From Nigrospora sphaerica (lineage: Eukaryota; Ascomycota; Sordariomycetes; Amphisphaeriales; Apiosporaceae): a DNA stretch of 64,000 nt. The stretch is from NCBI GenBank assembly GCA_018287875.1, contig JAGVVL010000031.1, forward strand, positions 1 to 64,000, in the 5' to 3' direction. A program made the position numbers and the translations under genes. Positions 31,786 through 43,899 of the stretch are shown in pieces; within the stretch, counting starts at the first letter, position 1, and each line of letters starts with the position of its first letter. The notes beneath the pieces were generated by a model. That model had not been told where the DNA came from. It worked only from the letters and a program-made list of their open reading frames with translations, and ran no database searches.

Positions 31786-34700
31786 TTAAGGCCTAAAACT
31801 TGTGTTGTTAACTGGAGGTTCCTCTATGCCTGATATAAATAAAGTATTCATCTGTTGTAAAGTGTTTTTTTCAAGGTAGTGCCGATTCTGTGAGTACAAA
31901 ATTTCCTTTAATGCATTCTGACAGGACTCTTCTTGCAATTTTTTATGAGTATTGGCTAATAAACCTCCTAAACTACTTTCTATGAGATCTATAATATCCA
32001 TTCCTAACTCGGGTGGTAGGCCAGAAATTTTATCGAACAAGCTCGCTTCTTTATAATTCCCTATAAGTAATTTAGTTTGCTGGTTGTGTCGTAGGTATGG
32101 CCACAATTGAACCCATGTATGAATAGTGGAAGTCTCATGAATATTTAAAAGCTCGCCCACTGCTTTAAAGTATTGGGTCTGATAAGCTCGGTAGCCTTTA
32201 TAGAATTCGTGCTCTGGTATTTTAACGCCTGCATGGATCAAGTAATATCCGTATTCTGCATCCGTTGCTACTGCAATATAAAAAAGATTGTTGTCATTGT
32301 TAGGGTTAGCACCATAGCGTAGCAAAAGTTTGATTATATGATCTTGTTTTTTTTCAATTGCTATACGTAGAGGAGTTTGACCCTTTTTATTTTTTATATA
32401 ATTTTTTATATTAAGATCTGCCTTGTTTTGAATAAGCAACCGAATTACTTTGTTTCTTCTACAGCGTAAAGAAACTTCCGAGAAATCTTCATCAGAAGCG
32501 TTTAAGTCGCTAGGCACAGAAAACCCATCATGATTGTATAAAGCGAGATGCAATGGCGTATTACCATCCTTATCGACTGCATTAATGTTAGCACCACCAG
32601 CTAGTAACAACTCAACTATCCTAGGTTGCCCTTTAGAGGCAGCAATATGTAGAGGGGTTTCTCCATTTTTACTGATAGTTTGTATGTTTTTCTCTTTCTG
32701 AATAAGTCGTCGCGCCGTTTTTACTTCGTTACTGCGTAAGGCAGTATACAAAGCAGTATCTCCATCTTCATCTATTGCCTTAATGTTGGCATAACGAGCC
32801 AATAATAACTTAACTATCTTAGTTTGACCCGACTGCGAAGCAAGATGTAGTAGGGTTTTACCGTAGTTATCTCTGGTTTGTATATCTGCCCCTTGATGAA
32901 TAAGTAGTTGAGCGGTTTTTATTGAGTTAGCGCGCAAGGCAGCATGCAATGGTGTATTACCATTCTTATCTACCCCATTAATGTTGGCGCCACAAGCCAG
33001 TAATAACTTAACTATCTTAGCTTGCCCTTTAGAGGCAGCAGTATATAGTGGGGTTTGATCTAGGTAGTTTTTAGCGTGGATGTTTGCTTTGTTTTGCGTA
33101 AACCATTTAACAATATCGGCATACCCCTCTGCTGCTGCCCAATGCAAAGGCGTATGACTCTTTTTATCTTTTACATTCAAATTCGGGTATCTTGGAACCA
33201 ATATTTTCACTATTTCTAAAGCCCCGCTAGAAGCGGCAATATGTAGAGGGTTTTCTCTATATCATCTAAGGCATGCGTATCTGCACCTTTTTCCATTAGA
33301 AACTTAAAAGGGCGGTGTGGCCATTTAATGCCGCACAATGTAAAAGGGTAGATCCTTTCTCATCTTTCAGATTCAGATCCAACTTGTTTTGAGTAAATGC
33401 TTTAAATATCGCTATATGCCCTGCAAGGGCGGCGGTATGGAGTGGGGTTTGACCCAACTCATTTCTCGAATACTTATTTGCTTTTTGTTGCATGAGAAAT
33501 TTAAAAACCTTTGTATGGCCATTTAATGCCGCACAATGCAAAAGGGTATTGTAGACCCTATTTTTTATATTTAGGTTTATGCCATTTTGAATACAAGTTT
33601 TAAGAATTGATAATTTCCCTTTAGAAGCCGCAAGATGTAATGGACTTTCTCCTTGATTATTTAAAACCCGGGTATTTGCACCTTTTCGAATTAACCATTC
33701 AAAAACTGTAGTTTGGTTTTTAATACTGCCCGATGCAAAAGGGTGTCGCCATAGTCATCTTGTATATTCACATCTATCCCATGCTGAAAGCCTATGTCAA
33801 GAATTAACAATTTCGCTTCAAAGGCTGCGAGATGTAATGCTGTTTCTTTCCGGTTATTTAAGACTCGGATATCTGCGCCTTCTTCAATGAGCCTTTTAAA
33901 AGCCTTGGTATAGTGATGTGCTGCGGCATAATGCAAAGCGGTGTCGCCATAGTCATCTTGTATATTCACATCTATCCCATGTCGAAAGCCTATTTCAAGA
34001 ATTGATAATTTCCCTTTAGAGGCGGCAATATGTAAAGGAGTTTGCTTTGTATGATTTAAGGCGCACTTATCTGCACCTTTTTTCATTAGAAAATTAAAAA
34101 CGGTAGTATGACCATTTAATGCGGCATAGTGCAGAGGGGTGTTGCCACGATCATCTCTCAGATCCAAGTCCATTCCATGTCGCAAGCCTATTTTGAGAGT
34201 TGATAATTCCCCTTGAGAGGCCGCAAGATGTAAAGGGTGTTGTTCTTGATTGTTTAAAGCACTCTTATCTGCACCTTGTTCAATGAGCCTCTCAAAGGCT
34301 TTGGAATAACCATATAATGCAGTGTAGTGTAACAGAGTATTGTCATCTTTGTCTCCTGCATCTAAGCTTATCCCATTATCAGCGGCTATGTTAAAGATTT
34401 CTAATTTCTTTTGAGAAGCTGCACGATGTAGAGGGTTTTCGTCATATTTATTTAACGCCTGTATATCTCCGCCTTTTTGAATCAGAAATTCAAAAACCTC
34501 GGTATAGCCGTTTTCTGCAGCATAATGCAAAGGAGTATTACCATATTCATCTTGTGCGCTTAAATCCATTCCATGCTCAAAGCCTATTTCAAGAATTGAT
34601 AATTTCCCTTCAAGGGCAGCAATATGTAAAGGGGTTTGGTTTTTATTATTTAGAGCATGCTTATGTCCACCTAGTTTAATAAGCCACTCAAACATCTCGC

Positions 34701-35373
34701 TATCACCCTTTAATGCAGCACAGTGTAACAGTGTCCAATCATAGTTATTTCTGACCCTAACGTCCTTCGGCGACTTGGCAAATTCTTGAAGGACTTTTAA
34801 GTTCCCCATATTGCTTGCATAGTGTAATGGGGTATCGCCTTGATGATTTTTGGGGTGCTTATCTAACGTTTTTAACATTAGAGATTTCATGATTTCGATA
34901 TGGCCATTTAGTGCTGCATAGTGTGAAGAACTACTACCCTCTATATTTTTAGCTTCTGGATCTGCCGATTTTTGGATTAATAAGTCAACGATCTGTGGTA
35001 GTCCATAATAGGAAGCCCAATGCAAAGGTATTTCGCCCTTATGATTTTTTGCTTCAATATTCGCTCCTTTTTCTATGAAAAGAAGAGCAAGTGCTTGATT
35101 TTTCCAGGATAAAGCAATATGCAAAGGTGTGTTTCCATATTCATTCTTAACATCCATGCGAGCACCCTGGTCAATTAAACGGCCTACCAAGAGAATAGAA
35201 TCGTCCCTGCAAGCAAGATATAAGAGTATATTCTCTGGGCTTGTATCTATGCCTTGCTCTAACCCTAAACAGTTTATGGTATCCTGATATCTATTTGCTG
35301 GTGTTGATAAGGCCGAGGGTCTGCGTTGCTTAGTAAGGGGCATATTGTAAAAGCCATAGAATCTAAAATGCAC
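31786..35373 (-). CDS. Giant ankyrin-repeat protein with F-box-like C-terminal motif (frame broken three times)
   Basis: Joined length is 1,196 residues: a short N-terminus, then roughly 28-30 ankyrin repeats (GNTPLHYAALNGHT and similar) to about residue 1,010, then a non-repeat C-terminal region. Near residue 1,118 is ISGLPPELGMDIIDLIE, which resembles an F-box core (LPPEL followed by hydrophobics). F-box plus ankyrin proteins are known secreted effectors that recruit the host SCF ubiquitin ligase, for example Legionella AnkB; ANK proteins with a C-terminal F-box-like PRANC domain occur in Orientia. No signal peptide is seen, consistent with a type IV or type I route, which is inference. Missing bases lie near 33705, 33305 and 33255. 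An alternative start is the ATG ten codons in, at 35343. Confidence 0.85.
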
Positions 35374-35667
35374 GCACTCTATCTCTTTTTTTAAAAGTAA
35401 ATATTGTACTTTTTACCTAAACTTAAATTGTACTAAGCTTGGTCAATAGATTTTGTAAGTAGTTATTAGATAGGTGCTATGGCTATTTTGGCTGATTCGA
35501 TTTAATAATATTCTATAGTTAAGTCATATGAATCTATAGAAAACACAGTCTTTTTAAGCTTGATAGGTGATTGATAGGTAAAATATACAGCACTGGATAG
35601 CGCAAAAATAAATTGCATTCTCTTCCTGTTGAAGTTAGCGCAACTCATTTTAATATAAATAAACTGT

Positions 35668-35712
35668 TGCACTTCTTTGATAAGCGCTTAATCACAGTTA
35701 AGCCAAAGTGCA
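35668..35712. repeat. Nested inverted repeat
   Basis: Outer arms TGCACTT (35668-35674) and AAGTGCA (35706-35712) enclose an inner hairpin GCTTAA, six-base loop, TTAAGC (35686-35703). Function unknown; it could be an RNA stem or an operator. Confidence 0.4.
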
Positions 35713-35799
35713 CGCAATAGATAGAAGCTAACAAAAGTTAGAAGCAATCTTTTTAAAAAAATCGGTTGCAATATATGCAATTTCTTTTAAAGATGCATG

Positions 35800-36156
35800 T
35801 GCAGCCCAGAGGATAGGGAACAGAGATCATGCCCTATACATGCTTCTGCTAAAAACCATGAAGCAGTAATGGAAAGGTTACTTAAAAATAGAGCAGACCT
35901 TCATTAAGCAAATACAAGAAAGTTTTCAATTTATTACTACAACAGGGCGTTAAGAAGAATATAAAGAGCGAAGGTGTATCAACTTGTGGCATTTGCATAC
36001 AGTTCAGATAAAGTTGCTTTAATGCAACTATTGCTTTCGTATCTCAAACAAGACGAGATAGGTAACACTTGGTTGAATCACGCTTTAAAAAAGAATGATC
36101 CAAAATATGAAATATCTTTTATCCAATGGTATGGTGGTATAAATAAGCAGTTTTAA
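35800..36156 (+). pseudogene. Ankyrin-repeat gene relic
   Basis: Pieces of ankyrin-like protein in shifting frames: HASAKNHEAVMERLLKNRAD, then KVFNLLLQQGVKKNI, then LVAFAYSSDKVALMQLLLSY with IGNTWLNHALKK. The period and the LLxxGA-like motifs are those of ankyrin repeats. No start codon or ribosome-binding site is apparent and several stops intervene, so it is probably the remnant of a second ankyrin gene on the opposite strand to the large one. Because indel errors are common in this window, a short intact gene cannot be fully excluded. Confidence 0.55.
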
Positions 36157-36404
36157 GTGCAAATTTTAAAGTTCTAGTATATGGTCAAATTTATCTCTCA
36201 GGAATAAGGCGAAGTCATATGTGCATTAAAGCTAAATTGTGTACATTCAACTACTGCCATGCACTAAAAAATACGGTATCATAGAGTAAAAGATATGATA
36301 TGTCTTGTATCGTTTTTTCAATGAATGAAATATATAGACATTGAACTCTGATTAGGAAATCGGTACAGTACGGACATAAGCGGGTAGCTATATAGGTATT
36401 TAAT

Positions 36405-39196
36405 ATGAAAAAATCATCTGCAGAAAAAAGTTAAGTTTGCGTGACCTGATGGGAACAAGCTGGCTAGGGAGCCTTGACAGTCAATGGTTAGAAAGCGAGC
36501 TGACAAAATATCAGGAAGATCCTTCTCAAGTTGAACCAGAATGGAAAAAATTATTTGATAAGCTATTAGCAGATGCAAGTTGGTCTGATATTTCTTATAG
36601 CCAACCTGTAGTTTCCCGTGCGACAGGCCATGCGCTGAATGCACAAGAGATGTCTCATGAAATGGCTGCTCAACCTTTTCCCGCTACTACTCTTATTAAA
36701 GCCTTTAGAGCTTATGGTCACCTAAAAGCTAATATTGATCCATTAGGGTTAACGGCACAGTCAGATGTCTCTGAACTAACCCTAGAAGCTCATGGTTTAA
36801 ATGAAGCAATGCTCAACACAGAAGTAGAGCTTAACGGAGAGCTAGGATTGGAGAGGGCTAAATTATCCGATATTTTATCCCGTTTATATACTATCTATTG
36901 CGACTCTATTGGATTTGAGACTCAACATATTTTATCGGTAGAGGAAAAAAGTTGGTTAAGCGAGCAAATCGAACGCTACCACGCAATCAATACCTCAGAA
37001 ACTAAAAAAGGATTTTACATCGTGTATTAGAACCCGATGGATTAGAAAAACACTTGGGCTCTCAATTTGTAGGTCAGAAACGTTTTTCGATTGAAGGTGC
37101 AGATAGTTTAATGCCTATGTTAGATACTGTAGTGTTAGCAGCGGCTGAAAAGAATATACGGCACATTAACTTAGGTATGGCTCACCGTGGTCGTTTAAAT
37201 GTTTTGATTAACTTACTTGGTAAAGCGCCTAAAGAGCTTTTTAAAGAATTTTCAGGCCAATATAGTGAAGAGGATTTACTAAGTGGTGATGTTAAATATC
37301 ATAAAGGATTTAAATCTACTTTAAAAAGTAGTCGCGGTACGGTTTCTGTAGAACTCGCTTTTAACCCCTCTCACTTGGAAGTGGTTAACCCAGTCGTGGA
37401 AGGCATGACACGCGCTAAGCAAGATGCCGTGGAAGAAGTAGATAATATTTACCAAGAAGCGCTACCTATCTTAATTCATGGAGATGCAGCTTTTGCTGGG
37501 CAAGGCGTCGTGATGGAGACTTTACAATTGTCTCAAACACCCGCTTATACCACAGGGGTACCATTCATATTGTATTAAATAACCAGGTTGGCTTTACAAC
37601 TGATCCAAGACAAGCACGTTCTACTCACTATTGTACGGATGTGGGTAAAATGATCGATGCCCCTATTTTTCATGTGAATGGTAATGATCCTGAAGCCGCT
37701 TGTCGAGCAATAGATTTAGCCTTAGGTTTTCGTCAAACCTTCAATCGAGATGTTATTATTGATTTAGTCTGTTATCGCCGTCATGGCCATAATGAAGGGG
37801 ATGAGCCAGCGGCTACACAACCTGTAATGTATCAAACAGTGCGTGCACAAGGCCCAGTATGGAGTCATTTTGCTAAAACGTTACAAGATCAGGGTATTAT
37901 TCAAGCCGGAGAAGCAGAAGCCTGGATAGGGGAATATCGAAAACGTGTGAGCCAAGGTGAACCGGTGGCTTCCTTAGCGGTTGAATCACTGAGTACAGCG
38001 CCAGCAGAGAACATAGATGACTGGCGTGTTTGCCCTCCAACAGCCGTTGCCATAAAAAGTTTAAAAGCTTATGAACAAGCATTAACGCAGCTGCCAGAAG
38101 ATATGCCATTACAACCGCAAGTAGCTAAATTAATGTCTGATCGACAAAAAATGCTGCAAGGGGTCTTGCCACTTAATTGGGGAACTGCAGAAACTTTAGC
38201 CTATGCTAGTTTATTATCAGAAGGTTTTAATATTCGGTTAACTGGACAAGATACGGAGCGAGGCACGTTTGCGCATCGACATGCTGTTTTACATCATTAT
38301 AAAACGGGAGAGACATATACCCCGCTTTCTACGCTTACACAAAGACGCAAGCAATTTTCTATTTACGATTCTGTCTTGTCTGAAATGGCGACGATGGGAT
38401 TTGAATATGGATATGCCTCTAGGCAGCCCAATACTTTAGTGATTTGGGAAGCTCAGTATGGTGATTTCGTCAATGGCGCGCAAATGGTCATTGATCAATT
38501 TATTAGTTCCAGTGAGCAAAAATGGGGTGAGTTAAGTGGTCTTGTGTTATTTTTACCACACGGGTATGAAGGAGCAGGGCCAGAGCATAGCTCAGCACGA
38601 TTAGAGCGATTTTTACAATTGTGTGCCCAACAAAATATACAAGTTTGTGCACCCACCACACCGGCTCAGCATTTCCACTTACTAAGACGTCAGTTACTAC
38701 GTCAACATTGGCGTAAACCATTAGTGGTAATGACGCCTAAAAGTCTATTACGTAGTAAGCATGCGACTTCAGAGTTAAAAGATTTAAGTGATAATGCGTT
38801 TGAAGCGATCTTGCCTTCACAAGAATCCTTAGATGCAGCGCAAGTAAAACGAATCATTTTATGTTCTGGTAAAGTATATTATGATTTGATGGTAGCGAAG
38901 ACTGAAGCACATCAAGACATAGCAATCGTACGAATTGAGCAACTTTATCCTTTCCCGGATCAAGAGCTCGATGCAATACTTAAGACCTATCCTAATGCAA
39001 GTGAAGTCATTTGGTGTCAGGAAGAACCTAAAAACCAAGGCGCTTGGCAATGGATACGTTCGCAATTAGAAAATGTATTAACAGATAGGCATCAGTTAAG
39101 ATACATCGGACGTCCAGAAGCAGCAGCCACTGCGGTGGGCTCCCCTTACGTCATGCGGCAGAACAAAAAGCGTTGGTCCAGGAAGCGTTGGGATAA
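36405..39196 (+). CDS. sucA: 2-Oxoglutarate dehydrogenase E1 component (frame broken four times)
   Basis: Thiamine-diphosphate enzyme that decarboxylates 2-oxoglutarate. Joined length is 931 residues, nearly the E. coli length. Motifs: SWLGSLDSQWLESEL at the start, GSQFVGQKRFSIEGADSLMP, LGMAHRGRLNVL, HGDAAFAGQGVVMET, NNQVGFTTDPRQARST, CYRRHGHNEGDEP, WEAQYGDFVNGAQ and the closing VQEALG. Missing bases are an A near 36430, an A near 37007, a G near 37557 and one base near 39153. The true start is ATG 36405. First gene of sucA-sucB-mutS. Confidence 0.95.
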
Positions 39197-39261
39197 ATAT
39201 TATTTTCATATAAAATTAAATAGTCATTTTAACTACACTGTAAATTTTGAGAACTACTACC

Positions 39262-40443
39262 ATGAGCACGAAAAATAAGGTTATTAATATTGAAGCTCCT
39301 ATATACCCTGAGTCGGTTACCGAGTCCACTATTGTTAAGTGGTACGTTAAAGAGGGAGATGTAGTTGAATTAGATCAAAAATTAGTAGATCTTGAAACCG
39401 ATAAAGTCGTGTTAGAAGTAGTAGCGACAGCGCCTGGAAGAATAGCAAGTATTGTACAATCTGAAGATGCGGTGGTAGAAGAAAAAGCTCTTCTGGGAAC
39501 CTTAGAAGTAGGAGCCGTAGCCTCAGAAGCCAAGCCTTCAGTCGAAGAGACGGCAACGGTTCAAACTCAAAGTAAGCCCGTTGAAGAAGAATCCGAGCCT
39601 AAAGGCTTAGCCCGTCTGTTTCAAAGTCCGTCTGCACGTCGTTCCCGTAAAGGAAAACAGGAAGAAGCAAAAGCTACGGTTACTAATCAATCTGCTTCCA
39701 CACCAAGTCCAAGCAGTGCACCTAAAGCAGTTGCTTCCGTATCTAATGCCGTTGAAAGAGTGCCAATGAGTCGTTTACGCGCTAAAATTGCAGAACGTTT
39801 ACTGGCTGCTCAACATCAAGCCGCAATTTTAACGACTTTCAACGAGGTAAATTTACAGGCGATAATGGATTTACGTAGTCGATATAAAGACTCCTTTGAG
39901 AAACAGCATGGCATCAAATTAGGATTTATGTCGCTCTTTACTAAAGCTGTGGTACAAGCGCTTAAGCAGTTTCCAGGGGTGAATGCCTCTATTGAAGGCA
40001 ATGATGTGTTATATCATCATTATTATGATATCGGTATTGCGGTTTCTACTGATCGCGGTTTGGTAGTGCCTGTGGTAAGAAATGCCGATCAGTTAAGCTT
40101 AAGTGAAATTGAAAAGCAAATTAATCTCTACGGTCAAAAAGCAAGAAACGGTACGATTGGGATTCAAGAACTAACAGGTGGTACCTTTACCATTACCAAT
40201 GGAGGCGTGTTTGGTTCGCTACTGTCTACGCCTATTTTAAATCCTCCACAAAGTGGAATTTTAGGGATGCACAAAATAGAAGAAAGAGCAGTAGTAGAAA
40301 AAGGTCAAATCGTGGTTAGACCAATGATGTATTTAGCCTTATCTTATGATCATCGAATTATCGATGGAAAAGAATCCGTTCAGTTCTTATCTACTGTGAA
40401 AAACTTATTAGAAGATCCAACTCGATTCTTATTGGATATTTAA
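39262..40443 (+). CDS. sucB: Dihydrolipoamide succinyltransferase E2 component, lacking the E3-binding domain
   Basis: Core of the 2-oxoglutarate dehydrogenase complex. The intact 393-residue frame starts at ATG 39262 and shows one lipoyl domain with the lipoylated Lys48 in [11 protein letters not shown], a charged linker, and the catalytic domain from [15 protein letters not shown] to [13 protein letters not shown]. Between them the peripheral subunit-binding domain (about 35 residues) is reduced to SPSARR followed by a basic, low-complexity stretch. That domain normally holds the E3 lipoamide dehydrogenase. A TTG five codons upstream is less likely as start. The stop shares a base with the mutS start. 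Confidence 0.93.
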   Translation: MSTKNKVINIEAPIYPESVTESTIVKWYVKEGDVVELDQKLVDLETDKVVLEVVATAPGRIASIVQSEDAVVEEKALLGTLEVGAVASEAKPSVEETATVQTQSKPVEEESEPKGLARLFQSPSARRSRKGKQEEAKATVTNQSASTPSPSSAPKAVASVSNAVERVPMSRLRAKIAERLLAAQHQAAILTTFNEVNLQAIMDLRSRYKDSFEKQHGIKLGFMSLFTKAVVQALKQFPGVNASIEGNDVLYHHYYDIGIAVSTDRGLVVPVVRNADQLSLSEIEKQINLYGQKARNGTIGIQELTGGTFTITNGGVFGSLLSTPILNPPQSGILGMHKIEERAVVEKGQIVVRPMMYLALSYDHRIIDGKESVQFLSTVKNLLEDPTRFLLDI

Positions 40444-42874
40444 TGTCGCATACCCCAATGATCCGCCAATATTTGCGGATCAAGGAAAAATACCCTAACC
40501 ATTTTTTATTTTATCGGTTAGGGGATTTTTATGAATTATTTTATGAAGACGCGATTAAAGGATCTGAGTTATTAGGAATTCGACTCACAGCGCGTGGTCA
40601 ATCTGATGGCAGTCCTGTGCCAATGGCTGGCATTCCCTTTCATAGCGCAGATAGCTATAAAGCGAAGTTACTTAAGCATGGCGCCTCTATTGCTATTTGC
40701 GAAGAGGAGGAGGCAGGGGAAGAGGGTGGTTCGTCTGATCCGGGTTTAAAAAAACGCGAAGTAAAAGCCGTCATTACCCCTGGAACCGTTAGTGCGGAAG
40801 CCTTGTTAGAAGCCAATCAAGAAAACCTACTGATTGCAGTTGCAAAAGCTAGTCATACGTTTGGTATTGTGATTTTAGAGGTAGCGAGCGGGCGATTTGA
40901 AGCGTTGATGTGTGATACGCTTGAAAATTTAGTCACAGAGTTACACCGTTTACAACCTGCTGAACTATTGCTTAGCCATTCCTTAGCGGAGCAATTAGAC
41001 GTAAAGCAATTTAATTGTTGTATACAACGTCAAGATGAGTATCACTTCGATAGTAACAAAGCGGCTCGACTCTTAACTGAGCATTTTCAGGTGAATAACC
41101 TTAAGGCATTAGGTTGTGAAGACTTACCTGCTATTGTAAAAGCTTCGGGTTGTTTATTATCCTATCTACAGATTACACAACAAACCACCTTAACCCATGT
41201 ACAACGACTGAAACTTTTAAATGCAAAGCATACCGTCTTTTTAGATGCGCAAACTCAGCAGCACCTAGAATTGACTCAAAATTTGCAAGGGACTAAAGAC
41301 AAAACGGTTGCTTGGATATTAGATAAAACAGCGACTGCCATGGGCAGTCGTTTGTTAATTCGATGGCTTAAAAATCCAATACGGGATATCGAAAAAATTG
41401 AAGCACGGCAGATGGCTATTAAAGCCTTACTGATTGCGTATCCTATTGAGGGTCAGTCTTATCAACCCCTTTATTTTTAATCTGTTATCGCTTACTTAAG
41501 CAGATTGGTGATATTGAGCGTATTTTGGGTCGAATCGGTTTACGCTCTGCTCGCCCTCGTGATTTGATTCAACTGAGGGCTGCTTTGCGGGTCTTACCTG
41601 AATTAAAAACACAGCTACAGCCTGTAGCGTTAACGTCATTGTTAGTAGAAAAGATTTATAATCAACTCTCTTTTCCTCTCGAACTGTCTAAAGAATTAGA
41701 AATGGCATTAGTGGAAGAGCCGCCTTTATCCATCCGAGAAGGTGGAGTGATTGCAAAAGGTTATCATCCAGAACTCGATGCCTTGCGTAATTTTAGTACC
41801 GATGCAGATCAATATTTAAAAGAATTAGAGAATAGAGAAAGAGATCGCACGGGCATCAGTAAATTAAAAGTGAATTTTAACCGAGTGCATGGGTATTATA
41901 TTGAGATTAGTCGTCAGCACAAAGAGCCTTTGCCTACTGACTATACTCGTCGACAAACCCTAAAAAATACTGAGCGATTTATTACGCCTGAATTAAAACA
42001 TTATGAAAATAAAGCCTTAAGTGCCCGTGCTAAGGCGTTGATGTTAGAGAAAAAGCTATATGAAGCGTTAATGGAGAGAGTGGCTATCGACCTTATACCA
42101 CTTCAAAAAATCGCAAAAGCGTGTAGCCTTTTAGATGTACTCAGTTGCTTAGCAGAAAGAGCTGAACATTTAAATTTAAAATGTCCTATCTTGTCTAATG
42201 AACCTGCTATTTCAATTGAAAAAGGTCGTCATTTTATTATTGAGCAAGTCAGTCAACATCCTTTTATTGCCAACAATGTACAATTAGATTTAGATCGACG
42301 GATGTTACTCATTACCGGCCCTAATATGGGAGGTAAATCCACCTATATGCGTCAAACGGCCTTAATCGTTTTATTAGCGATGATTGGAAGTTTTGTGCCC
42401 GCTGAAAGTGCAACCATTTACCCGGTAGATGGGATTTTTACCCGTATCGGTTCAGGTGATGACTTAGCAGGAGGGCGTTCTACTTTTATGGTAGAAATGA
42501 ATGAGATGGCTAACATCCTACAACATGCCACCAATGAAAGTTTAGTATTAATTGATGAGATTGGAAGAGGGACTAGTACTTATGATGGCCTCTCCTTAGC
42601 TTACGCGTGTGCTGAGCATTTAGCAAAAGTCACTCAATCCTATACGCTATTTTCTACGCATTATTTTGAGTTAACTCATTTAGATCATATTCATAATATT
42701 GCCAATATTCACTTAGCGGTGGCTACGCAAGGGGAAGATTTATCATTCTTATATACGGTTAGAGAAGGGCCTTCGTATCGAAGCTATGGGATCAAAGTGG
42801 CTAAATTAGCTGGCTTACCCCTTAGTGTCATTCAACGCGCTGAAGAAAAATTACAAGAACTAGAAAAAGTGTAA
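40443..42874 (+). CDS. mutS: DNA mismatch repair protein MutS (frame broken once)
   Basis: Recognises mismatches and loops. Joined length is 810 residues. N-terminal mismatch-binding domain with FLFYRLGDFYELFYEDA (Phe-x-Glu), clamp and lever domains, ATP loop GPNMGGKSTYMRQ, STFMVEMNEM, LIDEIGRGTSTYDG and the helix-turn-helix KVAKLAGLP. One T is missing near 41478. The C-terminus stops at LQELEKV, shorter than E. coli, without the tetramer-forming tail. It overlaps the end of holB by 43 bases. Confidence 0.95.
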
Positions 42875-43899
42875 ACCAAGTGCTCTACGGTAATAAGTGC
42901 ATTAAGGCTGTATTGATGGATGTCAGACTGTAATTCCTGCAACTGATCCCAAAAATTATATAGCGTTTCTTCGAAGATCGCAGCTATGAGTTGTTGCAAT
43001 AAAGAGGGCTCTTGAATCGGTACAAGCATTTCTACATTTTCAGCGCCCAATTTTATCTCCAATAATTGAACAGTGGCCTCCATTAAATAACTTAATAATT
43101 TTTCAATAGGCTGTTCGGACCATCTTTCGGCTACTGCTCTTGGTTCAACTCGTTTTAAGCCTAAATTAATCAAATCTTGCCATATGAACTGATAGCATTC
43201 AATTTCATTATTTTCTAATAATGCTAATGCTTTTAAAGGAACATGCTGGGCTAGCCGAAGACTCAGCGAACATACACTATCTTCTACTGAAGCGGCAATA
43301 GATGAATTAGACTGCAACCATTTCTTCCCCTCTGCTTCACTGGGTTTAGGTAATATAATGGACTGACATCGACTTTTAATGGTCGCTAATAGATTCGCGG
43401 GTCGACTGCTTGTTAATAAAAATAAGATGCCTTTGGCTGGTTCCTCTAATGTTTTAAGTAATGCATGTTGAGCCGTAATATGTAAATCATCCACTGAATC
43501 AATAACGGCGACCGTATGATAAGCCACTGCATTTGGCATAGAAACATGATGCTTATTGGTTTGATGTAAAGCATCGATTAATTGCCTGACTTGTTCAATA
43601 GAAATTTTAGTTTTCCCTCTATCTTCAGAACTTTTGAGATAATAATAATTCGGATGACTGCCCGCTTCATGCCATCGACAGGCGGAGCATTGTTGACAAC
43701 TTAAATATAAATCGTTTTTCACACTAGGTTCTGTACATAACAAAAGCCTAGCAAATTGTTGAGTCAGAGTGGTTTTTCCCGCTCCAGTAGGGGCTTGTAT
43801 TAATAACGCATGAGACAAAGCATTTGTTTGGGCGGCATGATACCATTGCTGCCATTGCTTTTGATACCAAGGTAAAGGGGTCTGTATCAAAGCGTTCAT
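42832..43899 (-). CDS. holB: DNA polymerase III delta-prime subunit
   Basis: Clamp-loader AAA+ subunit. Intact at 355 residues. Begins WYQKQWQQWYHA, then ALLIQAPTGAGKTTLTQQFA (P-loop), the four zinc cysteines (LLLCTEPS, CQQCSACRW), AVIDSVDDLHITAQHALLKTLEEPAKGILFLL and SRCQSI. The last ten residues overlap mutS. Its ATG overlaps the tmk stop by four bases. Confidence 0.92.
   Translation of the reverse strand: MNALIQTPLPWYQKQWQQWYHAAQTNALSHALLIQAPTGAGKTTLTQQFARLLLCTEPSVKNDLYLSCQQCSACRWHEAGSHPNYYYLKSSEDRGKTKISIEQVRQLIDALHQTNKHHVSMPNAVAYHTVAVIDSVDDLHITAQHALLKTLEEPAKGILFLLTSSRPANLLATIKSRCQSIILPKPSEAEGKKWLQSNSSIAASVEDSVCSLSLRLAQHVPLKALALLENNEIECYQFIWQDLINLGLKRVEPRAVAERWSEQPIEKLLSYLMEATVQLLEIKLGAENVEMLVPIQEPSLLQQLIAAIFEETLYNFWDQLQELQSDIHQYSLNALITVEHLVYTFSSSCNFSSAR

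Larger units (their letters stand above)
35374..36404. other. Long intergenic region with a decayed ankyrin gene
   Basis: Separates the giant ankyrin gene (minus) from sucA (plus). The first part holds only AT-rich sequence and a nested hairpin at 35668-35712. The second part holds the ankyrin relic at 35800-36156. I see no promoter for sucA that I would trust. Confidence 0.5.

Noticed and set aside
39247..39261. TTG at 39247 as the sucB start
   Set aside because: ATG 39262 gives the normal E2 start close to the lipoyl domain; the upstream codons add residues without homology.
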